Assembly (NCBI RefSeq): GCF_003350325.1
Contig: NZ_QLYZ01000001.1
Location: forward strand, 310,001-374,000
DNA: 64,000 nt
Direction: 5' to 3'
DNA from: Vibrio rhodolitus
GTDB lineage: Bacteria > Pseudomonadota > Gammaproteobacteria > Enterobacterales > Vibrionaceae
Shown here one piece after another: positions 35,249 through 46,300 of the stretch. The translations under genes and the position numbers were made by a program. Below the pieces are notes generated by a model. It saw only the letters and a program-made list of their open reading frames with translations. It was not told where the DNA came from and did no database searches. Position 1 is the stretch's first letter; each line of letters begins with the position of its first letter.

Positions 35249-36865
35249 TTATTGCTTACGTCTGAAACCTAACATAGTTAACAGACCAAGGGCTAACCAG
35301 CCTAGAGAGCCGCCGCTGCGCGAGATTGATGTTGATTCAACAGTACGTGGCTGAATTTTCGAGCTATCGGCATTTTGAATCGGAACCAGCTTGACTGCGA
35401 CTAAAGATAGCGCTTGGCTACATGATGCATTAATCGCTTCAGAGCTATAACCTCCAGCACAATATTGGGCTGTTCCTGATATAACGCCAGCATCATTGAT
35501 ATCGGTGGCATCGATAATTCTGAAATCATTATTACTAGCCAACGCATTATCACCGTTCGTTAAGTCGTCTAGGTAGTAAGCGCCGTTTTTAAATGGAGCG
35601 TTAGATTTAGTTTTATCAACAATTACCGTAGCAAATGCTCGTCTGTCTCGCTCAGTACCTTCTATTTCCGCCAAACGACTATAATCGATTTGCCCTACAA
35701 CCTCATTATTGTTGTTGATAGCACCGGCTTTACCATTGGCTCCACTAAAAAATATTGAGCCACTGAAAGTGTTATAGCTATCATTTGGGTCGGTAAGGTC
35801 GCTGATATAGAACAACGCATTAGGATATGCGCGCTCTAAACCCGTCGCATATTTTACTTCGCCAATCGCAAGACCATTTTTATTTGCACTGGTTAAAATA
35901 GAGCTAGCATACGAGTTATCAGAAAAACGAGATACTTGCCCAACTAAACTCAGGCTATTTGTTGGCGTATCAATCTTAAAAACCGACGCTACTGGTCTTG
36001 GTTCATTATCACTTGTATAGCCAACAATATATTTCGCACTGGAAAACGTCACAACGTCACGCAAGCTGCCCTGTGCCATCCAGCGGTTATTTGTTTCTTT
36101 GCTGTGGGCATAAATATCAACTAAATCACCCGAGTTATTCCATAGCGCTGCATAAGAAATGTAGTCACCATTTGAGCCTTGTGGTTTAGTTACACTACCA
36201 ACAAAATACGTATCATCCTTGGCAAAAACTTTACTTTGAACGTAAGTTGTACCACTGAGTTCACGATCGATTGGAGTATCACTACCATTGATATAACCGT
36301 AAGAACGATCTGTTAGGCTTCCACCATAGAAATTACCAAGAGCAGTATCCGCCCCGTCGGTAAACGAATTAACAACAACGTTATCTTTATTAGTGACTTT
36401 ATCTAAATAACTTTCTATATACGCGATCGAATTATTGCCTGCACCTTCATTTCCATAACCTCTCGAGTATTGCTCAGCAGCCCATTCGTCACAAGCGCTA
36501 TCTTCATATCTAAGGAGGTCTCGGCAATAATCGTCAAATCCTGGTTCACCTTGGTTTAAGTATTCGTAGCCATTGGCCAGACGAAACGGTGATTCATCAC
36601 GGTAACTAAAGCCTTGATTATAGACTTGTTCTTCGAAGGCAATTTTCTGTTTATCCTCATGAAACTCAGGATCAGTGCTCAAATTACAATTATTGGTTGA
36701 CCAACAACTTATACCGTCAGCGGAAGGCTGAATCGCCACACCAAATGTCTTTGCGTCAGCGGCTTGCGGCTCATACGGATAGACATTATAAACCGCTGCA
36801 TGCGCGCCAAATGATGCAGCGATAGTTGCTGTGATAGCCGATAATTTAAATACGTTACTTCTCAT
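35249..36865 (-). CDS. DUF3466 exported protein with GlyGly-CTERM tail
   Basis: A 538-residue protein from ATG 36865 with a signal peptide (FKLSAITATIAASFGAHAA). The body has repeated short segments built around phrases like NNNEVVGQID and INDAGVISGTA, as in other DUF3466 repeat proteins. It ends with SGGSLGWLALGLLTMLGFRRKQ-type sequence: Gly-Gly, a hydrophobic helix, then basic residues, the GlyGly-CTERM signal cut by rhombosortase and used for surface sorting in Vibrio. Function unknown. Confidence 0.85.
   Translation of the reverse strand: MRSNVFKLSAITATIAASFGAHAAVYNVYPYEPQAADAKTFGVAIQPSADGISCWSTNNCNLSTDPEFHEDKQKIAFEEQVYNQGFSYRDESPFRLANGYEYLNQGEPGFDDYCRDLLRYEDSACDEWAAEQYSRGYGNEGAGNNSIAYIESYLDKVTNKDNVVVNSFTDGADTALGNFYGGSLTDRSYGYINGSDTPIDRELSGTTYVQSKVFAKDDTYFVGSVTKPQGSNGDYISYAALWNNSGDLVDIYAHSKETNNRWMAQGSLRDVVTFSSAKYIVGYTSDNEPRPVASVFKIDTPTNSLSLVGQVSRFSDNSYASSILTSANKNGLAIGEVKYATGLERAYPNALFYISDLTDPNDSYNTFSGSIFFSGANGKAGAINNNNEVVGQIDYSRLAEIEGTERDRRAFATVIVDKTKSNAPFKNGAYYLDDLTNGDNALASNNDFRIIDATDINDAGVISGTAQYCAGGYSSEAINASCSQALSLVAVKLVPIQNADSSKIQPRTVESTSISRSGGSLGWLALGLLTMLGFRRKQ
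36048..36060. other. matS-like sequence with one mismatch
   Basis: GTCACAACGTCAC differs from the matS consensus only at position 3 (C for G). The mismatch turns the palindrome into a direct repeat of GTCAC, so binding may be weak. It lies inside the DUF3466 gene. Confidence 0.3.
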
Positions 36866-36872
36866 CAAAATC

Positions 36873-38789
36873 TTAACTTTCCTGTTGCATTGCTTCGAGC
36901 TCTTCCCAGCGTTCGAAAGCAACTTCTAGCTCCTGCTCGACAGCAGCTAGCTTATCTAATACGGGTTGAGTTTTATCAACGGCCTGAGTGAAGAAGTCGG
37001 CACTGTTTACCAACTCTTGCAGCGATTCAATTTCTGCTTCAAGCGATTCGAGTTTCGCTGGGAGCTCTTCTAGCTCGCGCTGTAGTTTATAGGATAACTT
37101 CTTCGGCTTTCCTTTCACTGGCGCGGATTTGAGACTTACCTCAACTACCTCTTTCTCTTTTGCTGGTTTTTCCACCGCTCGAGACTGCTTCACTTGCTCT
37201 CGTTGCTGCTGTGCATCATGATAACCGCCGACAAACTCTTCAATGACACCATTACCTTCGAAGATCCAGCTAGTCGCAACCGTATTGTCTACAAATTGGC
37301 GATCGTGGCTTACAAGTAATAACGTACCTTGATAGTTGGCAAGCAAATCTTCTAAAAGTTCCAAAGTTTCGATATCTAAATCGTTGGTTGGTTCATCTAG
37401 CACCAATAAGTTGTTTGGACGCAGGAAGATTCGCGCGAGGAGTAAACGGTTTTTCTCGCCACCTGATAGCGCTTTCACCGGTGTGCGTGAGCGGTGCGGT
37501 GGAAACAAGAAATCTTGTAGATAGCTTAATGCGTGGCGCTGGCGGCCATTAACCGTAACCTCTTGCTTACCATCAGCAAGGTTATCAATCACTGATTTCT
37601 CAGGGTCTAGCACTTCACGGTATTGGTCAAAGTATGCAACTTCGAGTTTGGTACCACAGTGCAAGCGACCTTCGCTCGCTTCTAGATCGCCCAGCAGTAA
37701 CTTAAGCAGCGTACTCTTACCGCAGCCATTCGGACCAATAAGTGCAATACGGTCACCACGCATCACATTGAAAGTGAAATCTGAAACGATTTTTTGCCCG
37801 TCAATCAAATAGCTAAGATTTTGCGCTTCAAAAATGATCTTGCCTGAACGGTTAGCATCATCGATTTGAATATTGGCTTTGCCCTGCACTTCACGGCGTT
37901 CAGAACGCTCTTCACGCAATTTTTTCAGCGCACGAACACGACCTTCGTTACGAGTACGACGCGCTTTAATACCTTGGCGAATCCACACTTCTTCTTGAGC
38001 AAGCTTCTTGTCAAATTCTGCATTTTGCATCTCTTCAACACGCAATGACTCTTCCTTATCAACTAAGTATTGATCGTAATTGCCAGGGAAAGAGGCTAAT
38101 TTGCCGCGATCTAGGTCGACAATACGGGTTGCCATTGATTTGATGAACGCACGGTCGTGGGAAATAAAAATGATTGAACCGCGGAAGTCTTTAAGGAAGT
38201 TCTCTAACCACTCAATTGTAGTGACATCCAAGTGGTTGGTTGGTTCGTCTAGTAGCAATACATCAGGATCGCGCACGAGCGCTCGAGCAAGAGCTGCTTT
38301 ACGTTGCCAACCACCAGAAAGGTCCGTTAGTTTAGTGTGACCGTCTAGTTTAAGCGCGGTCATTACATTCTGAATACGGTCTTCAAAACGCCATGCGCCA
38401 GAGTGTTCTAGTTGCTCTTGAACACGGGCCAACTTATTGATGTTCTTTTCGCTTGGGTCTTTTTCAATCAGATCGAGTTGATCTTGATAGATCTTAAGCT
38501 GCTCCCCAATCTCTGCAAGGCCAGCCGATACGTAATCAAATACTGTACCTTCTTGGTTACGTGGTGGATCTTGCTCTAAACGCGAGATAACAACATCTTG
38601 GGTTACGGTTAACTTACCGTCATCCATGATTACCTCACCAGCCAACACTTTCATCAATGTCGACTTACCCGCGCCATTACGCCCTACCAAACAGACACGT
38701 TCATTTTCTTGTAGCGCAAAATCAACGTTGTCTAATAGTGGACGATCGCCAAAACCTAAAAGGCCGTTATTTATGGTAAGTAATGCCAT
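36873..38789 (-). CDS. uup: ABC-F ATPase Uup
   Basis: A 638-residue cytoplasmic protein with two ATPase domains and no membrane segment. Walker A motifs GRNGAGKST and GPNGCGKST, signatures LSGGWQRKAALA and LSGGEKNRLLLA, Walker B LLLDEPTNHLD and LVLDEPTNDLD. The C-terminal coiled coil (about residues 560-635) is the DNA-binding domain of Uup. Uup acts in genome stability and ribosome rescue. It overlaps the glutaredoxin gene by 23 bases. Confidence 0.96.
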   Translation of the reverse strand: MALLTINNGLLGFGDRPLLDNVDFALQENERVCLVGRNGAGKSTLMKVLAGEVIMDDGKLTVTQDVVISRLEQDPPRNQEGTVFDYVSAGLAEIGEQLKIYQDQLDLIEKDPSEKNINKLARVQEQLEHSGAWRFEDRIQNVMTALKLDGHTKLTDLSGGWQRKAALARALVRDPDVLLLDEPTNHLDVTTIEWLENFLKDFRGSIIFISHDRAFIKSMATRIVDLDRGKLASFPGNYDQYLVDKEESLRVEEMQNAEFDKKLAQEEVWIRQGIKARRTRNEGRVRALKKLREERSERREVQGKANIQIDDANRSGKIIFEAQNLSYLIDGQKIVSDFTFNVMRGDRIALIGPNGCGKSTLLKLLLGDLEASEGRLHCGTKLEVAYFDQYREVLDPEKSVIDNLADGKQEVTVNGRQRHALSYLQDFLFPPHRSRTPVKALSGGEKNRLLLARIFLRPNNLLVLDEPTNDLDIETLELLEDLLANYQGTLLLVSHDRQFVDNTVATSWIFEGNGVIEEFVGGYHDAQQQREQVKQSRAVEKPAKEKEVVEVSLKSAPVKGKPKKLSYKLQRELEELPAKLESLEAEIESLQELVNSADFFTQAVDKTQPVLDKLAAVEQELEVAFERWEELEAMQQES

Positions 38790-39009
38790 TGTTTTCTAAC
38801 CAAACCTGTAATTGTTCTAATTCAAATGGCCAATTGAGCTCATTTTCACCATAAGACAAGATGGGAATAGTTACCCCGTAACGTGAAAATAATTCATCAT
38901 CGAATGCGATATCGACCACTTCAATAGGGAGTGAAATGTCTAATTGTTGTGTCAAAGCCAGTGCCATCTCGCAGAGATGGCACCCTTCCGTGCTATATAA
39001 GGTAATCAA
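38767..39009 (-). CDS. Glutaredoxin-like (DUF836) protein
   Basis: An 80-residue thioredoxin-fold protein with CHLC at residues 10-13 and the cis-Pro in TIPIL. It is probably a small thiol oxidoreductase; substrate unknown. It lies between rlmKL and uup, 11 bases after rlmKL, and is coupled to uup. Confidence 0.88.
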   Translation of the reverse strand: MITLYSTEGCHLCEMALALTQQLDISLPIEVVDIAFDDELFSRYGVTIPILSYGENELNWPFELEQLQVWLENNGITYHK

Positions 39010-39020
39010 TGGTCGTCCTA

Positions 39021-41144
39021 TTAACCTTTGTGAGTCACTAACCAGCAGTTATGGATATGTTTATTTCTAGAGAAATCCAAAGGCAAGGTTTGAGCAGAGA
39101 TGTTCTTCGCTTCTAAACCAAGTTCTGCTAGCGCTGCTAAATCCATCTTAAAGTGGCGTTTGTTGTTTGAGAATACAATCGTACCTTCTGATTTCAACAG
39201 ACGCTTAAGATTACGCATCAATTGGATGTGATCACGTTGCACGTCGAACGTCTGCTCCATGCGTTTTGAGTTAGAAAACGTTGGTGGATCAATAAAGATA
39301 AGATCGTAGCTACCCGTCGCTTTCTCAAGCCATTGCAGACAGTCAGCTTGAACATATTGATGCTGGCGACCCACTTGACCGTTTAGCTGCATGTTCTCTT
39401 TTGCCCACTCAAGGTAAGTATTCGACATATCAACCGTTGTTGTTGAACGCGCACCACCACAAGCAGCATGTACCGTTGCTGAACCCGTATAAGCAAATAG
39501 GTTCAAGAAATCTTTACCCTGTGCCATTTGACCTAAACGACGACGCGTTAGTTTGTGGTCCAAGAACAAACCGGTATCAAGGTAGTCATGTAAGTTCACG
39601 ATAAGGTCTACACCGTATTCGTTTACCTGCATAGTCTCAGACTGTTGAGATAGCTTTTGATATTGAGAACGACCTTTCTGCTTTTCACGAGTTTTTAGCA
39701 CCACTTTGTTTGCTTCAATGCCCGTTACTTGAATAGCCGCGCGAATAATATCGGTTAGACGGCGTTTTGCGGTCTCTTCTGGAATGCTCTTAGGCGCTGC
39801 GTATTCTTGAATAACAAGGTGATCAAGGTAAACATCGATTGCAACATTGTAGTCTGGCAGATCAGCATCATAAATACGGTAGCAATCTAGCTCTTCTTTA
39901 CGTGCCCACTTACCAATCTTACCAATGTTCTTTTTCAAACGGTTGGCAAAATCAGGCGCAATCACTGTTTCAGTGACATTGTCACTCACTACCTCACCTG
40001 AACGTTCAGATATTTGGTAGTTCTTTTGGTGACACGGTAACGCACCATTGTTCAACTTAAATTGCTTGTCTGCCCGCATGCGCAAACAGCTTAGTAGCTC
40101 GTCTGAACTAGAGAAGATAGAAGCTTGGCAACCACCGAACTGTGATTTTAACTGAGCACCAAATGCCGTGTATAACGCGATCAAACCAGGATGGGTGCCT
40201 AAACGCTCACCGTATGGCGGGTTACACACAACTGCACCATTACCAAAGCCCTCTGGGCGCTTAACCAATGCCGCATCACCAATTTCAAACGATACGAACT
40301 CTTCTACACCTGCACGACGCGCATTATCGCGAGCGGTTTTGATTACTCGCTCATCGTTATCAAAGCCGTAGAATTTGATGTCAATTTTATTGACACCACG
40401 ACGCGCTTGTACGGTAGCTTCCGCTTTAATCTCAGCCCAAAGCTCTGCATCAAAGTCTTGCAGTACTTCAAAACCCCATGCTTTACGCTTAACACCTGGC
40501 GCCATGTTGGCAGCCATCATTGCCGCTTCAATAACCAAAGTACCTGAACCACACATTGGATCTAGGAAGTTCTTAGTTGCATCCCAACCACTGCGCAGAA
40601 TGATTGCTGCAGCGAGTGTTTCACGCAGCGGTGCCTTACCCGCTTGTTCACGGTAACCACGTTGGTGTAAACCGCCGCCAACCATATCGATACCAAGAAT
40701 CGCTTTGTCTTTGTGCAGGCGAACGTGAATGCGAAGATCGGCTTGATCTTTACTGATCGATGGACGAGGTAGATTCTTCTTGGTGAAGCAATCAACAATC
40801 GCATCTTTCACTTTCATCGCGCCGTATTGGCTATTGCGGATTTCACGGTTAGTACCGTTAAAGTCCACCACTAGCTTTTTCGAGCTATGGAAATGGTTTA
40901 CCCAGTTAACCGAAGACGCTGCTAGATAAAGATCCATGTCATCTTGGCAAGTAAATTCAGACAAGATACGGACAAAACGTGAAGCCAAACGGCTCCATAA
41001 ACAGCAGCGATAGATTTGTTCGTTGGTCGCTTTAAACCTTACCCCAGCCTGCACTGGCTTAGCGTCGGCAATGCCTAGTTTTGTTAGTTCTTCTACTAAC
41101 AGGTTCTCTAACCCGTTTGAAGTTACCGCAAGATATTGATGCAT
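39021..41144 (-). CDS. rlmKL: Bifunctional 23S rRNA methyltransferase RlmKL
   Basis: A 707-residue fusion. The N-terminal half has a THUMP domain and a methyltransferase with [15 protein letters not shown] and NPPYGERLG, making m2G2445. The C-terminal half is a second methyltransferase with [16 protein letters not shown] and [11 protein letters not shown], making m7G2069. An exact matS site is inside the gene. Confidence 0.97.
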   Translation of the reverse strand: MHQYLAVTSNGLENLLVEELTKLGIADAKPVQAGVRFKATNEQIYRCCLWSRLASRFVRILSEFTCQDDMDLYLAASSVNWVNHFHSSKKLVVDFNGTNREIRNSQYGAMKVKDAIVDCFTKKNLPRPSISKDQADLRIHVRLHKDKAILGIDMVGGGLHQRGYREQAGKAPLRETLAAAIILRSGWDATKNFLDPMCGSGTLVIEAAMMAANMAPGVKRKAWGFEVLQDFDAELWAEIKAEATVQARRGVNKIDIKFYGFDNDERVIKTARDNARRAGVEEFVSFEIGDAALVKRPEGFGNGAVVCNPPYGERLGTHPGLIALYTAFGAQLKSQFGGCQASIFSSSDELLSCLRMRADKQFKLNNGALPCHQKNYQISERSGEVVSDNVTETVIAPDFANRLKKNIGKIGKWARKEELDCYRIYDADLPDYNVAIDVYLDHLVIQEYAAPKSIPEETAKRRLTDIIRAAIQVTGIEANKVVLKTREKQKGRSQYQKLSQQSETMQVNEYGVDLIVNLHDYLDTGLFLDHKLTRRRLGQMAQGKDFLNLFAYTGSATVHAACGGARSTTTVDMSNTYLEWAKENMQLNGQVGRQHQYVQADCLQWLEKATGSYDLIFIDPPTFSNSKRMEQTFDVQRDHIQLMRNLKRLLKSEGTIVFSNNKRHFKMDLAALAELGLEAKNISAQTLPLDFSRNKHIHNCWLVTHKG
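39973..39985. other. matS site (MatP binding), exact match
   Basis: GTGACATTGTCAC fits GTGACRNYGTCAC completely and is the reverse complement of the site at 25460. Located within rlmKL, about 7.6 kb from matP. Confidence 0.85.
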
Positions 41145-41364
41145 AGTCTTCTAATGTTCGTAATAAATGACCCCGCATTATACCCGACCACAGAGCATTT
41201 TCGTTAATTGAATCTCACTTTTCTCATTAAGTTACTGCTGTTCGCCTAGCAATTCATCAAGCGATGCTTTGGTTTTATTACAAAACTCATCATTTCAAAT
41301 ATCCACCGGTTTATAGAGCCCAAAGCGATAGTGAATGCTTATGCATCGTCATTTTGGTCTATAC

Positions 41365-41397
41365 CAGTAACTAAATATAGATGTAATTTAGTTACTG
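41365..41397. repeat. Perfect inverted repeat in the rlmKL-zapC gap
   Basis: Arms CAGTAACTAAAT and ATTTAGTTACTG are perfect complements around a nine-base loop. No T run follows. Just upstream is TATAC, as in the TTATACCAATCAG repeats at 48725-48788. It may be a Vibrio intergenic repeat or a very small non-autonomous element. Confidence 0.55.
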
Positions 41398-41541
41398 AAT
41401 GACATTAATAGAGGAATAATCTTGCCAACGGTGGATTTTATTGGGGAATTTCCTGTGCAAAAACTAGCTAGTCTAGTAGATTTTTGTAGGAGAAATCACA
41501 CTAGCCCGATGAAATTTTCTGCTTTTGGGCTCGCTAACAGG

Positions 41542-41568
41542 CAAAAAAAAGCCAGCTATAAAGCTGGC
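41542..41568 (-). terminator. Terminator after zapC
   Basis: GCCAGCT-ATAA-AGCTGGC with TTTTTTTT on the minus strand, about 36 bases past the zapC stop. Confidence 0.9.
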
Positions 41569-41603
41569 CGGAAATGAAAATTGAAGGAACGAAACAATAT
41601 AAG

Positions 41604-42149
41604 TTAGCCTACTAATCGCATAGGCTGAGTAAGGAAACTGTGATTGGTGATCTGCATGCGGTCATGCATAACTTTAATCGCTTGTCCAAAAGCGAGCGCT
41701 TTAATCCCGTTGAGGCTAAACTCGTCCAAATTAATTGACGCACACAAGCTGGCACTGTCACCTACTTCCAGGACAATAAACACCCCTGCTCCGTGAGTGT
41801 TTTCTAAACGAACGAAGTCACCTTCTTCCGGTAATATCGAGCCATCAGATAGGCAATCAAAGAACCAACTCTTGGGCTGAACGGGCTTGTGAAAACGTTT
41901 TGCAGCCACGCAATATAGTGCAAGTTCAGCTTGGCGTGGCTCGCTGAATCCAAGGTGGGAAATCTGTTCTTTATAGGTTTGAAAGGCGGATGCGTCATCC
42001 ACGGTAAATTCATTAACCCCGATGGCACATTCTACAATCAACTTTCGGCATAGATTTGTCTTGAAAACCATTTCGTTGCCCAGATCCAGCATCAAATGCT
42101 GGTTAGCATCGTCATAGTACCAAGTCCATTTGTCGCTAGGTTTAAGCAT
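41604..42149 (-). CDS. zapC: Cell division protein ZapC
   Basis: A 181-residue protein from ATG 42149 (MLKPSDKWTWYYDD), close to the E. coli ZapC start; a TTG lies one codon upstream. Later landmarks include SWFFDCLSDGSILPEEGDFVRLENT. ZapC binds and bundles FtsZ filaments. Its place next to pyrD is the same as in E. coli. Confidence 0.93.
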   Translation of the reverse strand: MLKPSDKWTWYYDDANQHLMLDLGNEMVFKTNLCRKLIVECAIGVNEFTVDDASAFQTYKEQISHLGFSEPRQAELALYCVAAKRFHKPVQPKSWFFDCLSDGSILPEEGDFVRLENTHGAGVFIVLEVGDSASLCASINLDEFSLNGIKALAFGQAIKVMHDRMQITNHSFLTQPMRLVG

Positions 42150-42231
42150 CAATCCAATCTCAAGTTAAGTGAATAGAGGTATACCGCCTAATTACCTTCC
42201 CCTCTTTATGCGAAAGTTTATGCACTGAGAT

Positions 42232-42268
42232 GCAAAAAAAAAGAGGAAATGAAATCTCATTTCCTCTT
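42232..42268 (-). terminator. Terminator after pyrD
   Basis: AAGAGGAAATGA-AATC-TCATTTCCTCTT, a perfect 12-pair stem followed on the minus strand by a nine-T run. Confidence 0.93.
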
Positions 42269-42300
42269 CTAAATCACTCTATTTTTCTGTTACTTTCTTT

Positions 42301-42313
42301 GTGACGGCGTCAC
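42301..42313. other. matS site (MatP binding), exact match
   Basis: GTGACGGCGTCAC fits GTGACRNYGTCAC completely. It lies between the pyrD stop and the pyrD terminator, the only intergenic one of the three exact sites. Confidence 0.85.
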
Positions 42314-42330
42314 TCCAAGTTGCGTAGTAA

Positions 42331-43341
42331 CTAGATATTCTTCACGATGTCTTTTACAAGACCAGGACCGTGGTAGATGAAGCCAGTGTAAACTTGAACA
42401 AGTTTCGCACCTGCCATCAATTTCTCTTTTGCTGCAACAAATGAGTCAATACCACCAACACCAATAATTGGCAGTTGCTCGCCGAGCTCTTTATGCAGAA
42501 GACGAACCACTTCAGTACTACGTGACTGAACTGGGCGACCACTTAGACCACCAGCTTCTGTCGAGTGCTTCATGCCCTCCACTACCGTACGGTCTAGAGT
42601 TGTGTTGGTTGCAATGACGCCATCGATATTAAACTTAATCAATGATTGGCAAATCTGGCTGATCTCATCATCAGTAAGATCCGGGGCAATTTTCAGTGCA
42701 ACCGGTACGTACTTACCATGCTTTTCATGCAGCTCTGCTTGTTTTTCTTTCAATGCGCCAAGCAGTTCATCCAACGCTTCACCATATTGCAGCGTGCGAA
42801 GTCCCGGCGTATTTGGCGAAGAAATGTTTACCGCGATGTAACCGGCGTACTCATATACTTTCTCCATACAGATCAAGTAATCTTCGGTACCCTTTTCGAT
42901 TGGTGTATCTTTGTTCTTACCAATATTGATACCGAGAACGCAGTCGTATTTTGCTTTCTTAATATTATCAATCAGATTATCAACGCCTAGGTTATTGAAA
43001 CCCATACGGTTGATAATGCCCTCAGCTTCGATCAAACGGAAAAGACGTGGCTTATCATTTCCAGATTGTGGGCGTGGCGTTACTGTACCTACTTCGACGA
43101 AACCGAATCCCATTGCGTCAAACGCTTCAATACACTCACCGTTTTTATCCAAGCCAGCTGCAAGACCAACTGGGTTACGGAATGTAATACCCATACATTC
43201 AACTGGACGATGAGGAAGTTGTTGACGGTAGAAAAGATCAATAGGAGTGCCGGTAAAGCGCTTGAAGTTTTGAATTGCTAAATCATGTGCCTTTTCGGCA
43301 TCAAGTTGAAAAAAGCCAGTCCTGGCTAGACGGTAAAGCAT
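42331..43341 (-). CDS. pyrD: Dihydroorotate dehydrogenase, quinone-dependent
   Basis: A 336-residue class 2 enzyme of pyrimidine synthesis. FMN-barrel motifs [28 protein letters not shown] (with the catalytic Ser) and the terminal GVGGIDSF are seen. The N-terminal helices, about 40 residues, mark the membrane-associated quinone-using class. Single gene between zapC and the glutamate dehydrogenase gene. Confidence 0.97.
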   Translation of the reverse strand: MLYRLARTGFFQLDAEKAHDLAIQNFKRFTGTPIDLFYRQQLPHRPVECMGITFRNPVGLAAGLDKNGECIEAFDAMGFGFVEVGTVTPRPQSGNDKPRLFRLIEAEGIINRMGFNNLGVDNLIDNIKKAKYDCVLGINIGKNKDTPIEKGTEDYLICMEKVYEYAGYIAVNISSPNTPGLRTLQYGEALDELLGALKEKQAELHEKHGKYVPVALKIAPDLTDDEISQICQSLIKFNIDGVIATNTTLDRTVVEGMKHSTEAGGLSGRPVQSRSTEVVRLLHKELGEQLPIIGVGGIDSFVAAKEKLMAGAKLVQVYTGFIYHGPGLVKDIVKNI

Positions 43342-43355
43342 TCTGCCTCCGATAG

Positions 43356-43379
43356 AAAAAAGCCCCGTATAAACGGGGC
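43356..43379 (-). terminator. Terminator after NAD-glutamate dehydrogenase
   Basis: GCCCCGT-ATAA-ACGGGGC with TTTTTT on the minus strand, nine bases past the stop. Confidence 0.92.
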
Positions 43380-43387
43380 GTTATTAT

Positions 43388-46300
43388 TTACTCATTTGCA
43401 GAACAATTCAAATTTAAAAGCATCAATTCGCGTAAAGCGACGGAGAATTTTGCAAATTCATGCACAGATCCCACTTTGAACTCATTTAAGATGCTTTCCC
43501 AACGATTTAGCGATAGCTGATTATTGGCAATCCAATCATCAAGTGATTGAATCACATCCAAATCCGCTGACTGGCATCCACAGCTTAACACTTGTGCGGT
43601 AAGCAATCGTTGTTGCCAATCGAGATCTTCTCTAAACGCGGCTCTCGCAAGCGCTTGCCAATGGTTATCCACCGCTTGATTGTTAATTTGGTTTAAGAAC
43701 CAATGGATAGACAGTCTGTCCCCCAGATTGAAGTAAAGTTGAGCTACTTTATCAACTGCAATGCCTTTTTCAGTGGACACTGTGGATACATCCAGTACTG
43801 AATAGAGGCTAGACAAACGTGCGACATAATTCGCCAAATCAGCTGTCATACCCTGCTCAACCCAAGCTTGCGCTTCTTGATTGTGATCTTCTACTTCCAG
43901 AGGAACCAATAATGTATCAAGATCCTGTCTCACTTTATCCACATCTGCGCGATATAGATCAATCAATGCCGTTACTGATTGGCGTCCCTTACGATTGCGC
44001 AGAATCCAGCGACTCACTCGACGTAATGTTCTTCTTACCGCAAACATCATGTCATATTGAACGCTCGTCGTTGCCGTGTTATCTAGCGCACGAATTTGTT
44101 CAAGTACCTTGCCTAAGCCAAAGATCTCGCGTGACGCCACATAAGCATTTGCAATATCAACCACTGACGCGCCAGTCTCTTCTTGCAAACGAGTCACGAA
44201 GTTACAACCCATTTCATTAACCATTTGATTAGCAAGGGCTGTGGCTATGATTTCTCGACGTAGTGGATGGTTTTCCATTTGCGACAAATAGTTACGGCGT
44301 AACTCAGATGGGAAGTATTGAGGCAGTAATTTGGCATGAAACTCATCATTGGCAATATCCTCATGAACCAACTCTTCTTTCAACACCATTTTGCCATACG
44401 CTACCAGCACAGCGAGCTCAGGACGAGTTAAACCAAGTCCTTGTTTTTCACGCTCAAGCAAAGTTTCATCATCTGGAATATATTCCAGTGCACGATCAAG
44501 ATGCCCTGCTTTTTCCATCGCATGAATAAAGCGGATTTGTTCTTTAACTAAAGAAACACCTTGATAGTCGGTCACAGAAATTGATTCAGATTGGCAATAC
44601 GCGTCATCCAGTACAATCTCACCAACTTCATCTTCCATCGATTCAAGAATAACGTTGCGTTGCTTAACCGTTAGATCGCCATTGGCGACCAGGCTATTAA
44701 GGAAGATCTTGATATTAACTTCGTTATCCGAACAATCTACCCCGCCAACATTATCCACAAAGTCGGTATTGACTCGACCCCCAGCTAAAGCATATTCGAT
44801 ACGTCCCAACTGAGTCATACCAAGGTTACCGCCTTCACCGACAACTTTAGCGTTGAGATCTTTACCATTAATTCGCAATACGTCGTTAGCTCGATCGCCT
44901 ACGTCCATATGGGTTTCGCTTGATGCTTTAACATAAGTACCGATCCCGCCGTTCCAAAGCAGATCAACTTGCATCGATAAGATCATTTTAATCAGATCGT
45001 TTGGCGCAAGAGAGCTCTTCTTCGTTCCGAGTAATTTCTGTATTTCCGGCGTTAGCGTGATTGACTTCGCCCGGCGAGAGAACACGCCACCACCTTTAGA
45101 AATCAGGTCAGCATTATAATCTTCCCAACTTGAACGCGGCAGATTAAACAGACGCTCTCGTTCTTGCCAACTGCTGGCGGAGTCTGGATTTGGATCAATA
45201 AAGATATGTAGGTGGTTAAACGCCGCAACAAGACAAGTATGCTTAGACAGTAACATACCATTACCAAACACGTCGCCCGCCATATCACCAATACCAACTG
45301 CGGTAAAATCTGTAGTTTGACAATCAATGCCCATTTCACGGAAATGACGTTTAACTGATTCCCAGCCGCCTTTAGCGGTAATACCCATCGCTTTGTGGTC
45401 ATAACCATTCGAGCCACCGGAAGCAAACGCATCCCCTAGCCAGAAGTTATACTCCTCCGAAACTGAGTTTGCCAAATCAGAGAATGTCGCCGTGCCTTTA
45501 TCCGCAGCAACAACCAAATATGGGTCATCTTCATCATGACGAATCACATTTTTCGGTGGCACCACTTCGCCATCAATAATGTTATCTGAAACATCCAATA
45601 ATGCGCGGATAAAACGCTTATAACAGCGTTGCCCTTCAGCAAAAATTTCATCTCGCGAACTGAGCGTAGCCTGACGTTTGCAAACAAATCCGCCTTTTGC
45701 CCCAACGGGAACAATCACAGTATTTTTCACTTGTTGCGCTTTTACCAGACCGAGTATTTCCGTACGGAAATCTTCTTGGCGATCTGACCAACGTAAGCCG
45801 CCACGTGCAACCTTACCACCGCGTAAATGCACACCTTCAATATCTGGCGCGTAAACGAAAATTTCAAAAGCCGGCACCGGCTGGGGAATTTCTGGAATAT
45901 CACTTGGTTTCAGTTTGAGCGCAAGCCAAGGTTTAGGCTGCTTATCTTGATCCAGTTGATAGTAGTTCGTGCGCAGTGTCGCGGTGATCATCTCCATATA
46001 ACGACGAATAATACGGTCGTCATCAAGACTTTCTACTTGCTCTAATTGCGCGGTGATCTTATTGATTAGCGTTGTCTGTCCTTTCTCGCTACCTTTCGAT
46101 TTTGGATCAAAACGCTTCTTAAATAATTGAACAAGATCCCCGGCTAACTCTGGATGATGATTGAGCGTATCTTCAATATATTGTTGACTAAATGGGAAGC
46201 CAACTTGGCGCATATAGCGAGCATAAGCACGAAGAATTGAAATCTCTCGTCCGGTTAAAGATGCACCAAGCACCAAACGGTTAAAGCCATCGCTCTCTAA

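Larger units (their letters stand above)
41145..41603. other. Intergenic region between rlmKL and zapC
   Basis: 459 bases holding the rlmKL promoter side, a perfect 12-bp inverted repeat (41365-41397) and the zapC terminator (41542-41568). A 51-codon frame from TTG 41422 is open but runs through the terminator and is probably not a gene. Confidence 0.5.

Noticed and set aside
41422..41577. A 51-codon plus-strand frame with TTG start and GAGGA upstream
   Set aside because: It reads straight through the zapC terminator hairpin and shows no protein-like features.
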